This document shows, one piece after another, positions 52,601 to 61,722 of a stretch of 64,000 bases of DNA. Position numbers and translations under genes: made by a program. The stretch is taken from assembly GCA_963815355.1 (NCBI GenBank), contig CAWFGJ010000011.1, positions 124,001 to 188,000 of the forward strand. Reading direction: 5' to 3'. Numbering within the stretch: position 1 is the stretch's first letter; each line of letters starts with the position of its first letter. The stretch is from JAPUEK01 sp963815355. Lineage in GTDB: Bacteria > Pseudomonadota > Alphaproteobacteria > Rhodobacterales > Rhodobacteraceae. The notes beneath the pieces are model-generated. The model saw only the letters and a program-made list of their open reading frames with translations, ran no database searches and had not been told where the DNA came from.

Positions 52601-53428
52601 CTACCCCCGCCCGATCACCCAATCCAACAGCCGCGTCGGCAGGATCCGGCGCGCAAACCCCGCGATATAGGTAGGCGTGGTCACATAATAGCGCGCCCTT
52701 GGCCGCCGCGCCTCCAGCGCATGGATCAGCTTTGCTGTCACCGCCGAGGCGGGCAACTCAAACCGGTCCGGCCCCCGGCTTTCATACAGCCGCGACCGAA
52801 GCGCCGCATATTCCTCACGCCGGGGCGAGGCCTCCCAGTCAATCCAGCGTTCAAAATGCGGAATGGCGTTTTCGCGGATGCGGCTGGTGACCGGCCCCGG
52901 CTCAATCAACACCACGTCGATCCCGGTTCCGGCCATCTCGATCCGCAACACATCCGACAGCCCCTCCATCGCAAATTTGGTCGACACATAGGCCCCGCGC
53001 CACTTGGCACCCACCAGACCCAGAACCGAGGAACAGTTGATGATCCGCCCCTTGCCCGCCACCCGCATCATCGGCAACACCTGCCGCGTCAGGTCGTGAT
53101 AGCCGAACAGGTTCACCTCAAAGATCGCGCGCAACGCAGCCCGCGGCAGGTCTTCCACCGCACCCGGACAGGCGAATGCCCCGTTGTTGAACAGCGCATC
53201 CAGCGTGCCACCAGTCCGCGCCTTAACCTCTACCACCGCGCCAGCAATGCTGTCCTCATTGGCATAGTCGAGCACAAAACTCTCCAGCCCCTCGGCGCGC
53301 AAGCGCTCACAGTCGGCCTCTTGCCGGCAGGTCGCAAACACCCGCCAACCGCGTGCTTTCAGCGTCCGCGCCGCATCCAGCCCGATACCAGACGATGATC
53401 CTGTGATTAAAACGGTTCCGCGTTCCAT
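52601..53428 (-). CDS. Short-chain dehydrogenase/reductase
   Basis: A 275-residue SDR: cofactor loop TGSSSGIG, NNGA instead of the canonical NNAG (FNNGAFACPG), catalytic Ser in NCSSVLGLVG and YVSTKFAME (Tyr, Lys). The substitution NGA and the C-terminal extension suggest the classical C-terminal extended group acting on lipid or retinol-like substrates, but the substrate is unknown. It lies 69 bases upstream of gpmI on the same strand, not clearly in its operon. Confidence 0.87.
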   Translation of the reverse strand: MERGTVLITGSSSGIGLDAARTLKARGWRVFATCRQEADCERLRAEGLESFVLDYANEDSIAGAVVEVKARTGGTLDALFNNGAFACPGAVEDLPRAALRAIFEVNLFGYHDLTRQVLPMMRVAGKGRIINCSSVLGLVGAKWRGAYVSTKFAMEGLSDVLRIEMAGTGIDVVLIEPGPVTSRIRENAIPHFERWIDWEASPRREEYAALRSRLYESRGPDRFELPASAVTAKLIHALEARRPRARYYVTTPTYIAGFARRILPTRLLDWVIGRG

Positions 53429-53497
53429 GCCTGCTGCCCCCTGCTTTTGCCCCTGATTAGGGTGCGAGCGGGTCTCAAGCCAGCATTTTCGCGCCGT

Positions 53498-54028
53498 TCA
53501 CTCGCGCAGCAAACGTGCCGCTACGTAACCTTCCACGCCGTCGCCCTCAATGCGGATCAACGACCAGCCGTCCGGGCCCTCGCCTTCAACGACCACCAAA
53601 ACCGCCTCATCGCGTGTCAGCCGTTCCACCACCGGATGCTCGGTCCCCGGACCTGCGCGCACATTCACGCTGCGGGCCGAAACATACCGCACCAGACCCG
53701 CCTCCGGCGTTTCGGCGGCCACGGTATCTATCGGGGCCACGTCGCTGCCCTCGGTCGTCACAACGGCAACCTCCGCCGCCACGGGCTGCCCGACATCCAC
53801 TGCCAAAGCCACCGGCTGGGCCGCCATTACGGGCTTGGCCGGGGCAAAACGCGGCTCGGTCAGCGCGGTCTTGGGCGCAAGGGTTTGCTCTGCCGGCGCG
53901 GCAACTTTGACCAGAACCGGCGCTTCGGCCTGCGGCATCAGCCCGAAACGCAATTGGCCCATATCCCGGCCGCCTATCAGCATGGTCAGGAAAATGAAGC
54001 CGCCCAAAAGGAAGATCAACCGAAACAT
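53498..54028 (-). CDS. Membrane-anchored SH3-domain protein
   Basis: A 176-residue protein. An N-terminal hydrophobic helix (LIFLLGGFIFLTMLIGG) is followed by a long Ala/Val/Pro-rich linker (residues about 30-110) and a C-terminal bacterial SH3b domain (VSARSVNVRAGPGTEHPVV, GWSLIRIEGDGVEGYVAARLL). SH3b domains commonly bind peptidoglycan peptides. No catalytic domain is present, so it may be a wall-binding scaffold. It is divergent from parC, 148 bases between starts. Confidence 0.8.
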   Translation of the reverse strand: MFRLIFLLGGFIFLTMLIGGRDMGQLRFGLMPQAEAPVLVKVAAPAEQTLAPKTALTEPRFAPAKPVMAAQPVALAVDVGQPVAAEVAVVTTEGSDVAPIDTVAAETPEAGLVRYVSARSVNVRAGPGTEHPVVERLTRDEAVLVVVEGEGPDGWSLIRIEGDGVEGYVAARLLRE

Positions 54029-54176
54029 AATACGCCCTGATTACTCGTTCTCCCCCATGATTAGCACGATTCGAACGGCGGAGGGGTGGGAATCTCAGCA
54101 TTTCTTCCCCCCTCAATCCGTCGCCGCCGCTTTTTTCGGGCTGGACCGGAACCGCCCCCGGCTTTACACCACATTC

Positions 54177-56480
54177 ATGTCCGACACGCCTGAATCCCCC
54201 AAGATAGAGCCCATCCTGCTGTCAGAGCCGCTTTCCCGCGCAATCGGGGAACGGTATCTTACCTATGCTCTGTCCACGATCATGCACCGCGCCCTGCCCG
54301 ACGCCCGCGACGGGCTGAAACCCGTGCACCGCCGGATCTTGTTTGCAATGCGTGAATTGCGGCTCTCGGCCACCTCGGCCTTCCGTAAATCGGCCAAGAT
54401 TTCTGGCGACGTGATGGGCAACTACCACCCCCACGGCGACAGCGCGATCTACGATGCGATGGCGCGACTGGCGCAAGATTTCAACGTCCGCTACCCGCTG
54501 GTCGACGGCCAAGGCAACTTCGGCAACATCGACGGCGATAATCCGGCCGCCAGCCGCTATACCGAAGCCCGCCTGACCGCCATCGCCGAAACCCTGATGG
54601 AAGGTCTCGCCGAAAACGCCGTAGACTTCCGCCCGAACTATGACGGCACGCTGGAAGAGCCGGTGGTCATGCCCGCCGCCTTCCCGAACCTGCTGGCCAA
54701 TGGCTCATCCGGCATCGCGGTCGGCATGGCCACCAACATCCCGCCGCATAATCTTGATGAGCTGATCCAAGGCTGCCACGCCCTGCTGCACAACCCGGAC
54801 CTGCCGGAAGAAGACCTTGTAACCCTGATCCCCGGCCCGGATTTTCCCACCGGCGGCGTGATCGTCGAAGGCCGCGCCGCCATCGTCGAGGCCTACCGCA
54901 CCGGTCGCGGCGCCTTCCGCACCCGCGCCAAATGGCACGTCGAAGACCTTGGCCGCGGCACCTGGCAGATCATCGTCACCGAAATCCCCTATCAGGTGCA
55001 AAAGTCCAAGCTGATCGAAAAGCTGGCCGAACTGATCAACCTGAAAAAAGTCCCGCTGCTGGCCGATGTGCGCGACGAATCCGCCGATGACCTGCGGATC
55101 GTGATCGAGCCGCGCTCTCGCACGGTGGAACCCGAAATCCTGATGGCCGCACTCTATCGCAGCAGCGATCTGGAAACCCGGTTTTCCATGAACATGAACG
55201 TGCTGATCGACGGCAAAGTGCCAAAGGTCTGCTCTCTGAAAGAAGTGTTGCGCGCTTTCCTTGACCACCGCCGCAACGTGCTGCAACGCCGCAGCACCCA
55301 CCGCGTGGAAAAGATCGACCACCGGCTGGAAGTGCTGGAAGGCTTCCTGCTGACCTTCCTCAACCTCGACCGCGTCATCGACATCATCCGCTACGATGAT
55401 GATCCCAAAGCCGCCCTGATGCGCGAAACCTGGGGTAAGGTGCACAAACGCGCCACCTCGGACAAAGACTACATCTCCCCCGCCCCCGGCGACGGAGAAC
55501 TGACCGACCTGCAAGCCGAATCTATCCTCAACATGCGCCTGCGCTCTCTGCGGCGACTTGAGGAAATGGAACTGATCCGCGAACGCGACGCGCTGATGAA
55601 GGAACGCGCCGCGCTGGCCGATCTTCTGGACAGCGACCGCCTGCAGTGGAAGCAAGTCGGCACCGAACTTGAGGCGATCCGCAAGCAATTCGGCAAAAGC
55701 ACCAAACTCGGCGCCCGCCGCACCGCCTTCGCCGAGGCGGGCGAGGTCGAGGAAGTCTCCTACGAATCCATGATTGAACGTGAACCGATCACCGTGATCT
55801 GCTCACAAATGGGCTGGATTCGCGGCATGAAAGGCCATGTCGACCTGTCCACGGACCAAAAGTTCAAGGACGGCGACGGCCCCCGCTTTGCCTTCCACGC
55901 CGAGACCACCGACAAGATCCTGCTGATCGCCGCCAACGGCCGCTTCTACACGCTTCTGGGCGCGAACCTGCCCGGCGGGCGCGGCATGGGCGAACCGGTC
56001 CGCCTGATGGTCGACCTGCCCAACGACAGCGAAATCATCGACCTGATGATCTTCCGCCCGGGTGAGAAACTCCTCATCGCATCCACCGCAGGCGACGGCT
56101 TTGTGCTGACCTCGGATGAGGTGCTGGCCCAGACACGCACCGGCAAACAGGTGCTAACCGTGCGTGATGGCGTCAAAACCGCACTCTGCCGCCGCGTGAC
56201 CGGCGATATGGTGGCGGTGGTGGGCGACAACCGCAAATTGCTGGTCTTCCCGCTGGCCGAACTGCCGGAAATGGCAAAAGGCAAAGGCGTGCGGCTGCAA
56301 AAATATAAAGATGGCGGGCTGTCGGACGCGGTCACCTACATGCAGGCCACCGGGCTTAGCTGGAAAGACCCCGCCGGGCGCACGCGCACCGAACCCGACA
56401 TGTCCGAATGGCAGGCCGCCCGCGCCACCGCTGGCCGCATGGCCCCCCGCGGCTTCCCGCGCGACAACCGCTTTACCTGA
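54177..56480 (+). CDS. parC: DNA topoisomerase IV subunit A
   Basis: A 767-residue type IIA topoisomerase subunit. The quinolone-resistance region is visible as HPHGDSAIYDAMARL, and the catalytic Tyr128 is in SRYTEARLT. The tower and coiled-coil parts follow, and the C-terminal region with GKQVLTVRDGVKT is beta-propeller-like. It decatenates daughter chromosomes with ParE. The start is chosen from family length; a much longer open frame upstream to 53550 is an antisense shadow of the SH3 gene. No Shine-Dalgarno site is evident before the ATG. Repeat copy 4 lies after the stop. Confidence 0.96.
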   Translation: MSDTPESPKIEPILLSEPLSRAIGERYLTYALSTIMHRALPDARDGLKPVHRRILFAMRELRLSATSAFRKSAKISGDVMGNYHPHGDSAIYDAMARLAQDFNVRYPLVDGQGNFGNIDGDNPAASRYTEARLTAIAETLMEGLAENAVDFRPNYDGTLEEPVVMPAAFPNLLANGSSGIAVGMATNIPPHNLDELIQGCHALLHNPDLPEEDLVTLIPGPDFPTGGVIVEGRAAIVEAYRTGRGAFRTRAKWHVEDLGRGTWQIIVTEIPYQVQKSKLIEKLAELINLKKVPLLADVRDESADDLRIVIEPRSRTVEPEILMAALYRSSDLETRFSMNMNVLIDGKVPKVCSLKEVLRAFLDHRRNVLQRRSTHRVEKIDHRLEVLEGFLLTFLNLDRVIDIIRYDDDPKAALMRETWGKVHKRATSDKDYISPAPGDGELTDLQAESILNMRLRSLRRLEEMELIRERDALMKERAALADLLDSDRLQWKQVGTELEAIRKQFGKSTKLGARRTAFAEAGEVEEVSYESMIEREPITVICSQMGWIRGMKGHVDLSTDQKFKDGDGPRFAFHAETTDKILLIAANGRFYTLLGANLPGGRGMGEPVRLMVDLPNDSEIIDLMIFRPGEKLLIASTAGDGFVLTSDEVLAQTRTGKQVLTVRDGVKTALCRRVTGDMVAVVGDNRKLLVFPLAELPEMAKGKGVRLQKYKDGGLSDAVTYMQATGLSWKDPAGRTRTEPDMSEWQAARATAGRMAPRGFPRDNRFT

Positions 56481-56503
56481 AGCGGCCCGCAAGCCGCGCC
56501 GTC

Positions 56504-56576
56504 GAACGCTCCGCGGGGAGTATTTAAGCCAAGCTGAAGCGCTTTCATCTTGGCAAAAATACTCCCGCCGGAGGCT
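56504..56576. repeat. 73-bp intergenic repeat, copy 4 (palindromic variant)
   Basis: This copy replaces the centre of copies 1-3: GAGTATTT pairs with AAATACTC, GCCAAG with CTTGGC and GAA with TTC around GCGC, so nearly the whole element folds into one hairpin. It lies between convergent parC and serB. Confidence 0.85.
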
Positions 56577-56603
56577 TCAACACTGGCCAGACGCGCGTCG
56601 CCT

Positions 56604-57479
56604 TCAGGATTGGAACTCTTCGCGCGCATAGCCTTGCAGGAACAGCAGCGCGGTCAGGTCGCCATGGTTGATCCGCAAGCTGCACTGCGCCGCGACCGAA
56701 GGCTTGGCGTGCAGCGCAACCCCGGCCCCTGCCAGATGCAGCATCCCCAGATCATTGGCCCCGTCCCCCACCGCGATCGCATCCGCCGGGGTCAGGCCCA
56801 GCCGGGCCGATATGTCTTCCAGCGCCTGCACCTTGGCCGCCTTGCCAAGGATCGGGTCCGCGACAGCCCCGGTCAGCTTGCCTTCCGCGATCAACAGCGT
56901 GTTGGCGCGGTTTTCGTCAAAGCCCAGCCGCGCCGCAATGGCCCCTGTAAAGGCGGTGAACCCACCGGACACCAGCGCCGCGTGGGCCCCATTGGCCTTC
57001 ATCGTCGCCAGCAGTACCGCCCCCCCCGGCATCAGCGTGATCCGGTCGCGGATAACCCGGCCGATCACTGCTTCGGGCAAGCCGCGCAACAAGCCCACGC
57101 GTTCACGCAGGGCCGCGTCGAAATCCAGCTCTCCGTTCATCGCGCGCGCGGTGATCCCGGCGACATGCGCGCCCACGCCCGCCTCATCGGCCAGCTCGTC
57201 GATGCATTCCTGCTCGATCATCGTGCTGTCCATATCCGCGATCAGCAGCCGCTTGCGGCGGTTGGCCGCCGGTTGCAGCGCAAGGTCGATGCCCAGGCCC
57301 TGCAAGCCTTCCCATGCGGACCACAGGTTATCCGGCACAGCCTCTAGCGGGAACTCTGCCGCCACCCCCGGGTCCAGCCAGATCGCATCCCCGCCGCCCC
57401 AGGCGTTGCGAAGCGATTCCACGGTGGCGCGGTCCAGAACGGGGCGGGCAGGGTTGCTGAGCAGGCTGACTATAAACAT
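56604..57479 (-). CDS. serB: Phosphoserine phosphatase
   Basis: A 291-residue HAD-family enzyme: N-terminal about 75 residues of the ACT-like extension, then LLIADMDSTMIE with nucleophile Asp82 and Asp84, SGGF, and GDGANDLGML (metal Asp). It makes serine from phosphoserine, the last step after SerA and SerC. Those two genes lie divergently just to the right, so the whole pathway is clustered here. Confidence 0.95.
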   Translation of the reverse strand: MFIVSLLSNPARPVLDRATVESLRNAWGGGDAIWLDPGVAAEFPLEAVPDNLWSAWEGLQGLGIDLALQPAANRRKRLLIADMDSTMIEQECIDELADEAGVGAHVAGITARAMNGELDFDAALRERVGLLRGLPEAVIGRVIRDRITLMPGGAVLLATMKANGAHAALVSGGFTAFTGAIAARLGFDENRANTLLIAEGKLTGAVADPILGKAAKVQALEDISARLGLTPADAIAVGDGANDLGMLHLAGAGVALHAKPSVAAQCSLRINHGDLTALLFLQGYAREEFQS

Positions 57480-57553
57480 GCGGAGTTTCCGATAGTGGAA
57501 AAGGGAGTCGCAATTTCACGGCGATGCGGCGCTTTAGCGTGATTTTCCCGCTT

Positions 57554-57630
57554 GCGCCAGCCTTGGCGCCCCCGTATCCCCGGCGGCGGGACACCCCTCC
57601 CCAACGGGGGGCAATTATCTGGAAGGATAC
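57554..57630 (+). ncRNA. Candidate serC leader RNA
   Basis: Between serB and serC starts (divergent). Hairpin 1 is GCGCCA-GCCT-TGGCGC at 57554-57569. A second closing stem pairs GTATCC (57574-57579) with GGATAC (57625-57630), enclosing a CCCC-AAC-GGGG hairpin. This final stem overlaps the ribosome site GGAAGG, 1 base before the serC ATG at 57632. That layout matches the known alphaproteobacterial serC leader family (two hairpins, last one covering the ribosome site), as I recall it. Expected role: control of serC-serA translation; the ligand is unknown. Confidence 0.65.
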
Positions 57631-57631
57631 C

Positions 57632-58780
57632 ATGTCTGATCTGCAGACCCCGGCCGCGCGCCCGGCAAACCCGCGCTTTTCCTCTGGCCCCTGCGCCAAG
57701 ATCCCCGGCTTTTCCCTTGATCTTCTGGCAGATGCGCCGCTTGGCCGGTCGCACCGTGCTGCGGTTGGCAAGGCCAAACTGCGCGAGGCGATTGACCTAA
57801 CCCGCGCCATCCTTGGCGTTCCTGCCGATTACCGCATTGGCATCGTCCCCGGTTCCGACACCGGCGCGGTAGAGATGGCGATGTGGTCGCTTCTGGGCGC
57901 CCGCCCGGTCGAGATGCTGGCATGGGAATCCTTCGGCGAAGGCTGGGTGACCGATGTGGTCAAGCAGCTGAAGCTGGACGCCAAGGTCAAGATCGCCCCC
58001 TATGGCCAGATCGTTGACCTTGCGGCCGTCGATTTCAATTCTGATGTGGTCTTCACCTGGAACGGCACCACCTCGGGCTGCCGCCTGCCTGATGCAGACG
58101 CCATCCCCGCCGACCGTCAGGGCCTGACCATCTGCGACGCGACCTCTGCCGCCTTTGCGATGGATCTGGACTGGGCCAAGCTGGATGTGACCACCTTCTC
58201 CTGGCAGAAAGTGCTGGGCGGTGAAGGGGCGCATGGCATGATCATCCTGTCGCCCCGCGCGGTCGAACGGCTGGAAACCTATACCCCCGCATGGCCGCTG
58301 CCGAAGATCTTCCGCATGACCTCCAAGGGCAAGCTGATCGAAGGCATCTTCGTGGGCGAGACCATCAACACCCCCTCGATGCTGGCCGTCGAAGACTACC
58401 TTGTGTCGCTGAAATGGGCGCAATCGGTGGGCGGGCTGGCCGGCCTTGTGGCCCGCGCCAAGGCCAACGCCCAGGTGGTGTGGGATTTCTGCGCCGCCAA
58501 CCCCTGGCTGCAAAACCTTGCCGACCGGGCCGAGATCGCCTCGACCACCTCGGTTTGCCTCAAGTTCAACGATCCCCGCATCAAGGACGGTGAGGCCTTT
58601 GCCAAAGCCGTCGCCAAGCGGCTGGAAAAGGCCGGTGTGGCCTATGACATCGGCGCCTACCGCGACGCGCCTGCCGGTCTGCGGATCTGGTGCGGCTCGA
58701 CGGTGGAAACCGCCGATGTGGCCACACTGATGCCGTGGCTTGCCCATGCTTTCCACACGGAAATCGCCGCTCAGGCCTGA
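57632..58780 (+). CDS. serC: Phosphoserine aminotransferase
   Basis: A 382-residue PLP enzyme, class V aminotransferase. The start MSDLQTPAARPANPRFSSG follows GGAAGGATACC. Family features are RFSSGPCAK near the N-terminus, GSDTGAVEMAMW, and the PLP lysine Lys193 in FSWQKVLGGEGAHG. It converts 3-phosphohydroxypyruvate and glutamate to phosphoserine. It lies behind the candidate leader RNA and is followed by serA after 68 bases. Confidence 0.95.
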   Translation: MSDLQTPAARPANPRFSSGPCAKIPGFSLDLLADAPLGRSHRAAVGKAKLREAIDLTRAILGVPADYRIGIVPGSDTGAVEMAMWSLLGARPVEMLAWESFGEGWVTDVVKQLKLDAKVKIAPYGQIVDLAAVDFNSDVVFTWNGTTSGCRLPDADAIPADRQGLTICDATSAAFAMDLDWAKLDVTTFSWQKVLGGEGAHGMIILSPRAVERLETYTPAWPLPKIFRMTSKGKLIEGIFVGETINTPSMLAVEDYLVSLKWAQSVGGLAGLVARAKANAQVVWDFCAANPWLQNLADRAEIASTTSVCLKFNDPRIKDGEAFAKAVAKRLEKAGVAYDIGAYRDAPAGLRIWCGSTVETADVATLMPWLAHAFHTEIAAQA

Positions 58781-58848
58781 TCCTTTGCGCGCTGCGTGGC
58801 CCGCCCACGCAGCCGCCTTCCCCCCTTGAAACCCGATAGGAGTCCTTC

Positions 58849-60444
58849 ATGGCCCCCCGCGTTCTTGTCTCTGACGAACTGTCCGAAACCGCTGTCCAGA
58901 TCTTCCGCGACCGTGGCGTCGAGGTCGATTACATGCCGAAACTCGGCAAAGACAAAGAGGCGCTTGCCGCCATCATCGACCAGTATGACGGCCTGGCGAT
59001 CCGCTCGGCCACCAAGGCCACCGAAAAGCTGCTGGCCGCCGCAACCCGCCTGAAGGTCATCGGCCGCGCCGGGATCGGGGTGGATAACGTCGACATCCCC
59101 GCCGCATCCAAAAAAGGCGTGATCGTCATGAACACGCCCTTCGGCAACTCCATCACCACCGCCGAGCACGCCATCGCCATGATGTTCGCCGTCGCCCGCC
59201 AACTGCCCGAGGCCTCTGCCTCCACCCATGCCGGCAAATGGGAGAAATCCCGCTTCATGGGGGTGGAACTGTTCAACAAGACCCTCGGCGTGATCGGCGC
59301 GGGCAACATCGGCGGCATCGTCTGCAACCGCGCGGTCGGTCTGCACATGAAGGTGCTGGCCTATGATCCCTTCCTGTCCGAAGAGCGCGCCAAGCAACTG
59401 GGCGTGCAAAAGGTGGAACTGGATGACCTGCTGGCCAAATCCGACTTCATCACCCTGCATGTGCCGCTGACCGAAAAGACCAAAGGCATCCTGAACGCCG
59501 ACTCGCTGGCCAAAACGAAAAAGGGCGTGCGGATCATCAACTGCGCCCGTGGCGGTCTGGTGGATGAAGCCGCCCTTGCCGCCGCGCTGAAATCCGGTCA
59601 GGTCGCCGGCGCCGCCTTTGACGTGTTCGAGGTGGAACCCGCCACCGAAAGCCCGCTCTTCAACCTGCCGAACGTGGTCGTGACCCCGCACCTTGGTGCC
59701 TCCACCACCGAGGCGCAGGAAAACGTCGCCCTGCAAGTGGCCGAACAGATGTCGGACTACCTGCTGACCGGGGCCGTGCAAAACGCGCTGAACATGCCGA
59801 ATGTCACCGCCGAAGAGGCCGCCGTCATGGGCCCGTGGATCAAGCTGGCCTCGCATCTGGGTGCCTTCATCGGCCAGATGACGGATGAGCCGATCAAGGC
59901 CATCAACATCCTTTACGATGGCACCGTGGCGGGCATGAACCTTGCTGCGCTGAACTCGGCCGTGATCGCGGGCGTGCTGAAAACCCAGAACCCGGATGTG
60001 AACCTTGTCTCGGCGCCCATCGTGGCCAAGGACAAGGGCATCCAGATCTCGACCACCAGCCAAGAGAAAACCGGCGTGTTCGACGCCTATATCAAGGTCA
60101 CGATGGTCACTGACAAACGCGAACGTTCGGTTGCAGGCACCTGCTTTTCCGATGGCAAACCGCGTTTCATCCAGATCAAGGGCATCAATATCGACGCCGA
60201 AATCGGCGCCCATATGCTCTACACCACCAACGAGGACGTGCCGGGCATCATCGGCCTTCTGGGCATGACCATGGGCAAGAACGGCGTGAACATCGCCAAC
60301 TTCACCCTTGGCCGGTCGGGTGTTGGCAAAGACGCCATCGCCATCCTCTATCTGGATCAGGCCATCGACCCCAAAGTCATCGACACGCTGGAAAACACCG
60401 GCATGTTCCAATCGGTCAAGGCCCTGCAATTCGAAGTGGCTTGA
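58849..60444 (+). CDS. serA: D-3-phosphoglycerate dehydrogenase
   Basis: A 531-residue long-type SerA: catalytic/NAD domain with GRAGIGVDNVD, Rossmann GVIGAGNIGGIV, NCARGGLVDE and the His/Glu region TPHLGASTTEAQ, then the ASB domain, and a C-terminal ACT domain (NEDVPGIIGLLGMTMGKNG). It oxidises 3-phosphoglycerate to start serine synthesis, with serine feedback expected through the ACT domain. GATAGGAG precedes the ATG; it is co-directional with serC. Confidence 0.97.
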   Translation: MAPRVLVSDELSETAVQIFRDRGVEVDYMPKLGKDKEALAAIIDQYDGLAIRSATKATEKLLAAATRLKVIGRAGIGVDNVDIPAASKKGVIVMNTPFGNSITTAEHAIAMMFAVARQLPEASASTHAGKWEKSRFMGVELFNKTLGVIGAGNIGGIVCNRAVGLHMKVLAYDPFLSEERAKQLGVQKVELDDLLAKSDFITLHVPLTEKTKGILNADSLAKTKKGVRIINCARGGLVDEAALAAALKSGQVAGAAFDVFEVEPATESPLFNLPNVVVTPHLGASTTEAQENVALQVAEQMSDYLLTGAVQNALNMPNVTAEEAAVMGPWIKLASHLGAFIGQMTDEPIKAINILYDGTVAGMNLAALNSAVIAGVLKTQNPDVNLVSAPIVAKDKGIQISTTSQEKTGVFDAYIKVTMVTDKRERSVAGTCFSDGKPRFIQIKGINIDAEIGAHMLYTTNEDVPGIIGLLGMTMGKNGVNIANFTLGRSGVGKDAIAILYLDQAIDPKVIDTLENTGMFQSVKALQFEVA

Positions 60445-60458
60445 CCGCCATCTCCCAA

Positions 60459-60479
60459 CCCCTGCGCCCCGGCGCGGGG
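60459..60479. terminator. GC hairpin between serA and DUF1428 gene (possible terminator)
   Basis: CCCC-T-GCGCC pairs with GGCGC-GGGG around two bases, in the convergent gap. No T run, so this is uncertain. Confidence 0.4.
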
Positions 60480-60480
60480 G

Positions 60481-60837
60481 TTACAACTCAACCAGACCGG
60501 CGAACATGCCCCAGACCATGCGCTTGCCGCTGATCCACGGCACGTCCAGCGATTGCATCAACGCCTCGTCGGCCATGCCAGCGGCCATCACCTCATCACA
60601 ATGGGCGCGGTCACGAAAATGCAGGAACGACCAGACCACCGTCTCATCCGGCTCCAGCAGCACCGCGCGGGGAAAGGACGTCACCTTGCCCATCTCCAAC
60701 CCTTCGCCTGCGGCCTCGATCACCGCAAGGGCACCCAGCTTTTTCCAGATCGCCCCGGTGCGTTCGGCCAGTTCCCGATACTCTTGCAAATGCGCCGTCT
60801 TCACCGGCACCACAAAGGCTTGATAATAGCTCATCAT
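60481..60837 (-). CDS. DUF1428-family protein
   Basis: A 118-residue protein beginning MMSYYQAFVVPVKTAHLQEYRELAE, typical of the DUF1428 fold (ferredoxin-like dimeric alpha-beta barrel group). The conserved parts VVWSFLHFRDRAHCDEV and PWISGKRMVWGMFAGLVE are visible. Function of the family is not established. The ATG doublet at 60837/60834 follows AAGGAAC, and either is possible. Convergent with serA. Confidence 0.82.
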   Translation of the reverse strand: MMSYYQAFVVPVKTAHLQEYRELAERTGAIWKKLGALAVIEAAGEGLEMGKVTSFPRAVLLEPDETVVWSFLHFRDRAHCDEVMAAGMADEALMQSLDVPWISGKRMVWGMFAGLVEL

Positions 60838-60990
60838 CCGTTCCTTTCCCAAAACGCCCGGCCGGGGCAATGCCTCAGACTCACCCGGCCGCAGCCCCCA
60901 GTCTTGCACACCGATGCCAAAACGCCACCTTGCGCTTGGCGGTCGACCGACTTACCCCAAGGCCAAACATAAAACTCCGCGAGATTTCCC

Positions 60991-61722
60991 ATGCAAACCT
61001 ATGCCATAGGCGACATTCACGGCCATATTGACCTGCTGCGCCGCCAGCACGATCTGATTGCCCGCGACCAAGCCCAGAACGGGTCCGCGCCCATCGTCCA
61101 CATCGGGGATCTGGTGGACAGGGGGCCGGATTCTGCGGGCGTGGTGGAATATCTGCGCGCCGGGATTACCGCGGGTGAGGATTGGGTGGTGCTCAAGGGC
61201 AACCACGACCGGATGCTGACGGGCTATCTGGCCGACACCCAGTTTCACGACCCCGGCCTGCGGATCGACCTGTCCTACCTGCATCCGCGCATCGGTGGGG
61301 CCGAGACTTTGGCCTCTTACGGGGTGCGTGCGCCGGGCGACCGGCCCCTCGCCCCGGTGCATGCTGACGCGCGCGCTGCCGTGCCGCTGGAACACCGCGC
61401 CTTTCTGGAATCCCGACCCTCCAGCTATCTGCGCGGTGAGACGATCTTTGTTCACGCCGGGATTCGCCCCGGTGTGCCGTTAGAACAGCAGACAGAGGAT
61501 GATCTGTTGTGGATCCGTCAGGGCTTTCTCGATGACACCCGCGACCACGGCGCGTTGATCGTGCACGGCCACACCGCCATCGACCTGCCCACCCACTACG
61601 GCAACCGCCTGAACATCGACAGCTCTGCCGCCTACGGTGGCCCGCTATCGGCGGTGGTGATCGAAGGTCACCAGGTGTTTCACCTGACCGACAAAGGCCG
61701 CGTGGCGCTAAAGCCGGCCTGA
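60991..61722 (+). CDS. PPP-family metallophosphoesterase (serine/threonine phosphatase-like)
   Basis: A 243-residue protein with the three PPP motifs in order: GDIHG at residues 7-11, GDLVDRG at 39-45 and GNHDRML, plus later HAG and HGHT metal-binding His. It resembles bacterial PrpA/PrpB and diadenosine-tetraphosphatase-like ApaH relatives. It may dephosphorylate proteins or Ap4A-type molecules. Its end overlaps the end of the convergent MFS gene by 43 bases. Confidence 0.87.
   Translation: MQTYAIGDIHGHIDLLRRQHDLIARDQAQNGSAPIVHIGDLVDRGPDSAGVVEYLRAGITAGEDWVVLKGNHDRMLTGYLADTQFHDPGLRIDLSYLHPRIGGAETLASYGVRAPGDRPLAPVHADARAAVPLEHRAFLESRPSSYLRGETIFVHAGIRPGVPLEQQTEDDLLWIRQGFLDDTRDHGALIVHGHTAIDLPTHYGNRLNIDSSAAYGGPLSAVVIEGHQVFHLTDKGRVALKPA

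Noticed and set aside
53550..54176. N-terminal extension of parC from the long open frame
   Set aside because: It is antisense to the SH3-domain gene and unlike any ParC; the family start fits 54177.
58771..60429. A 552-codon frame opposite serA
   Set aside because: It is the antisense reading of a strongly conserved serA gene; its composition (Gly/His/Asp-rich) is what GC-rich codon bias produces on the opposite strand.
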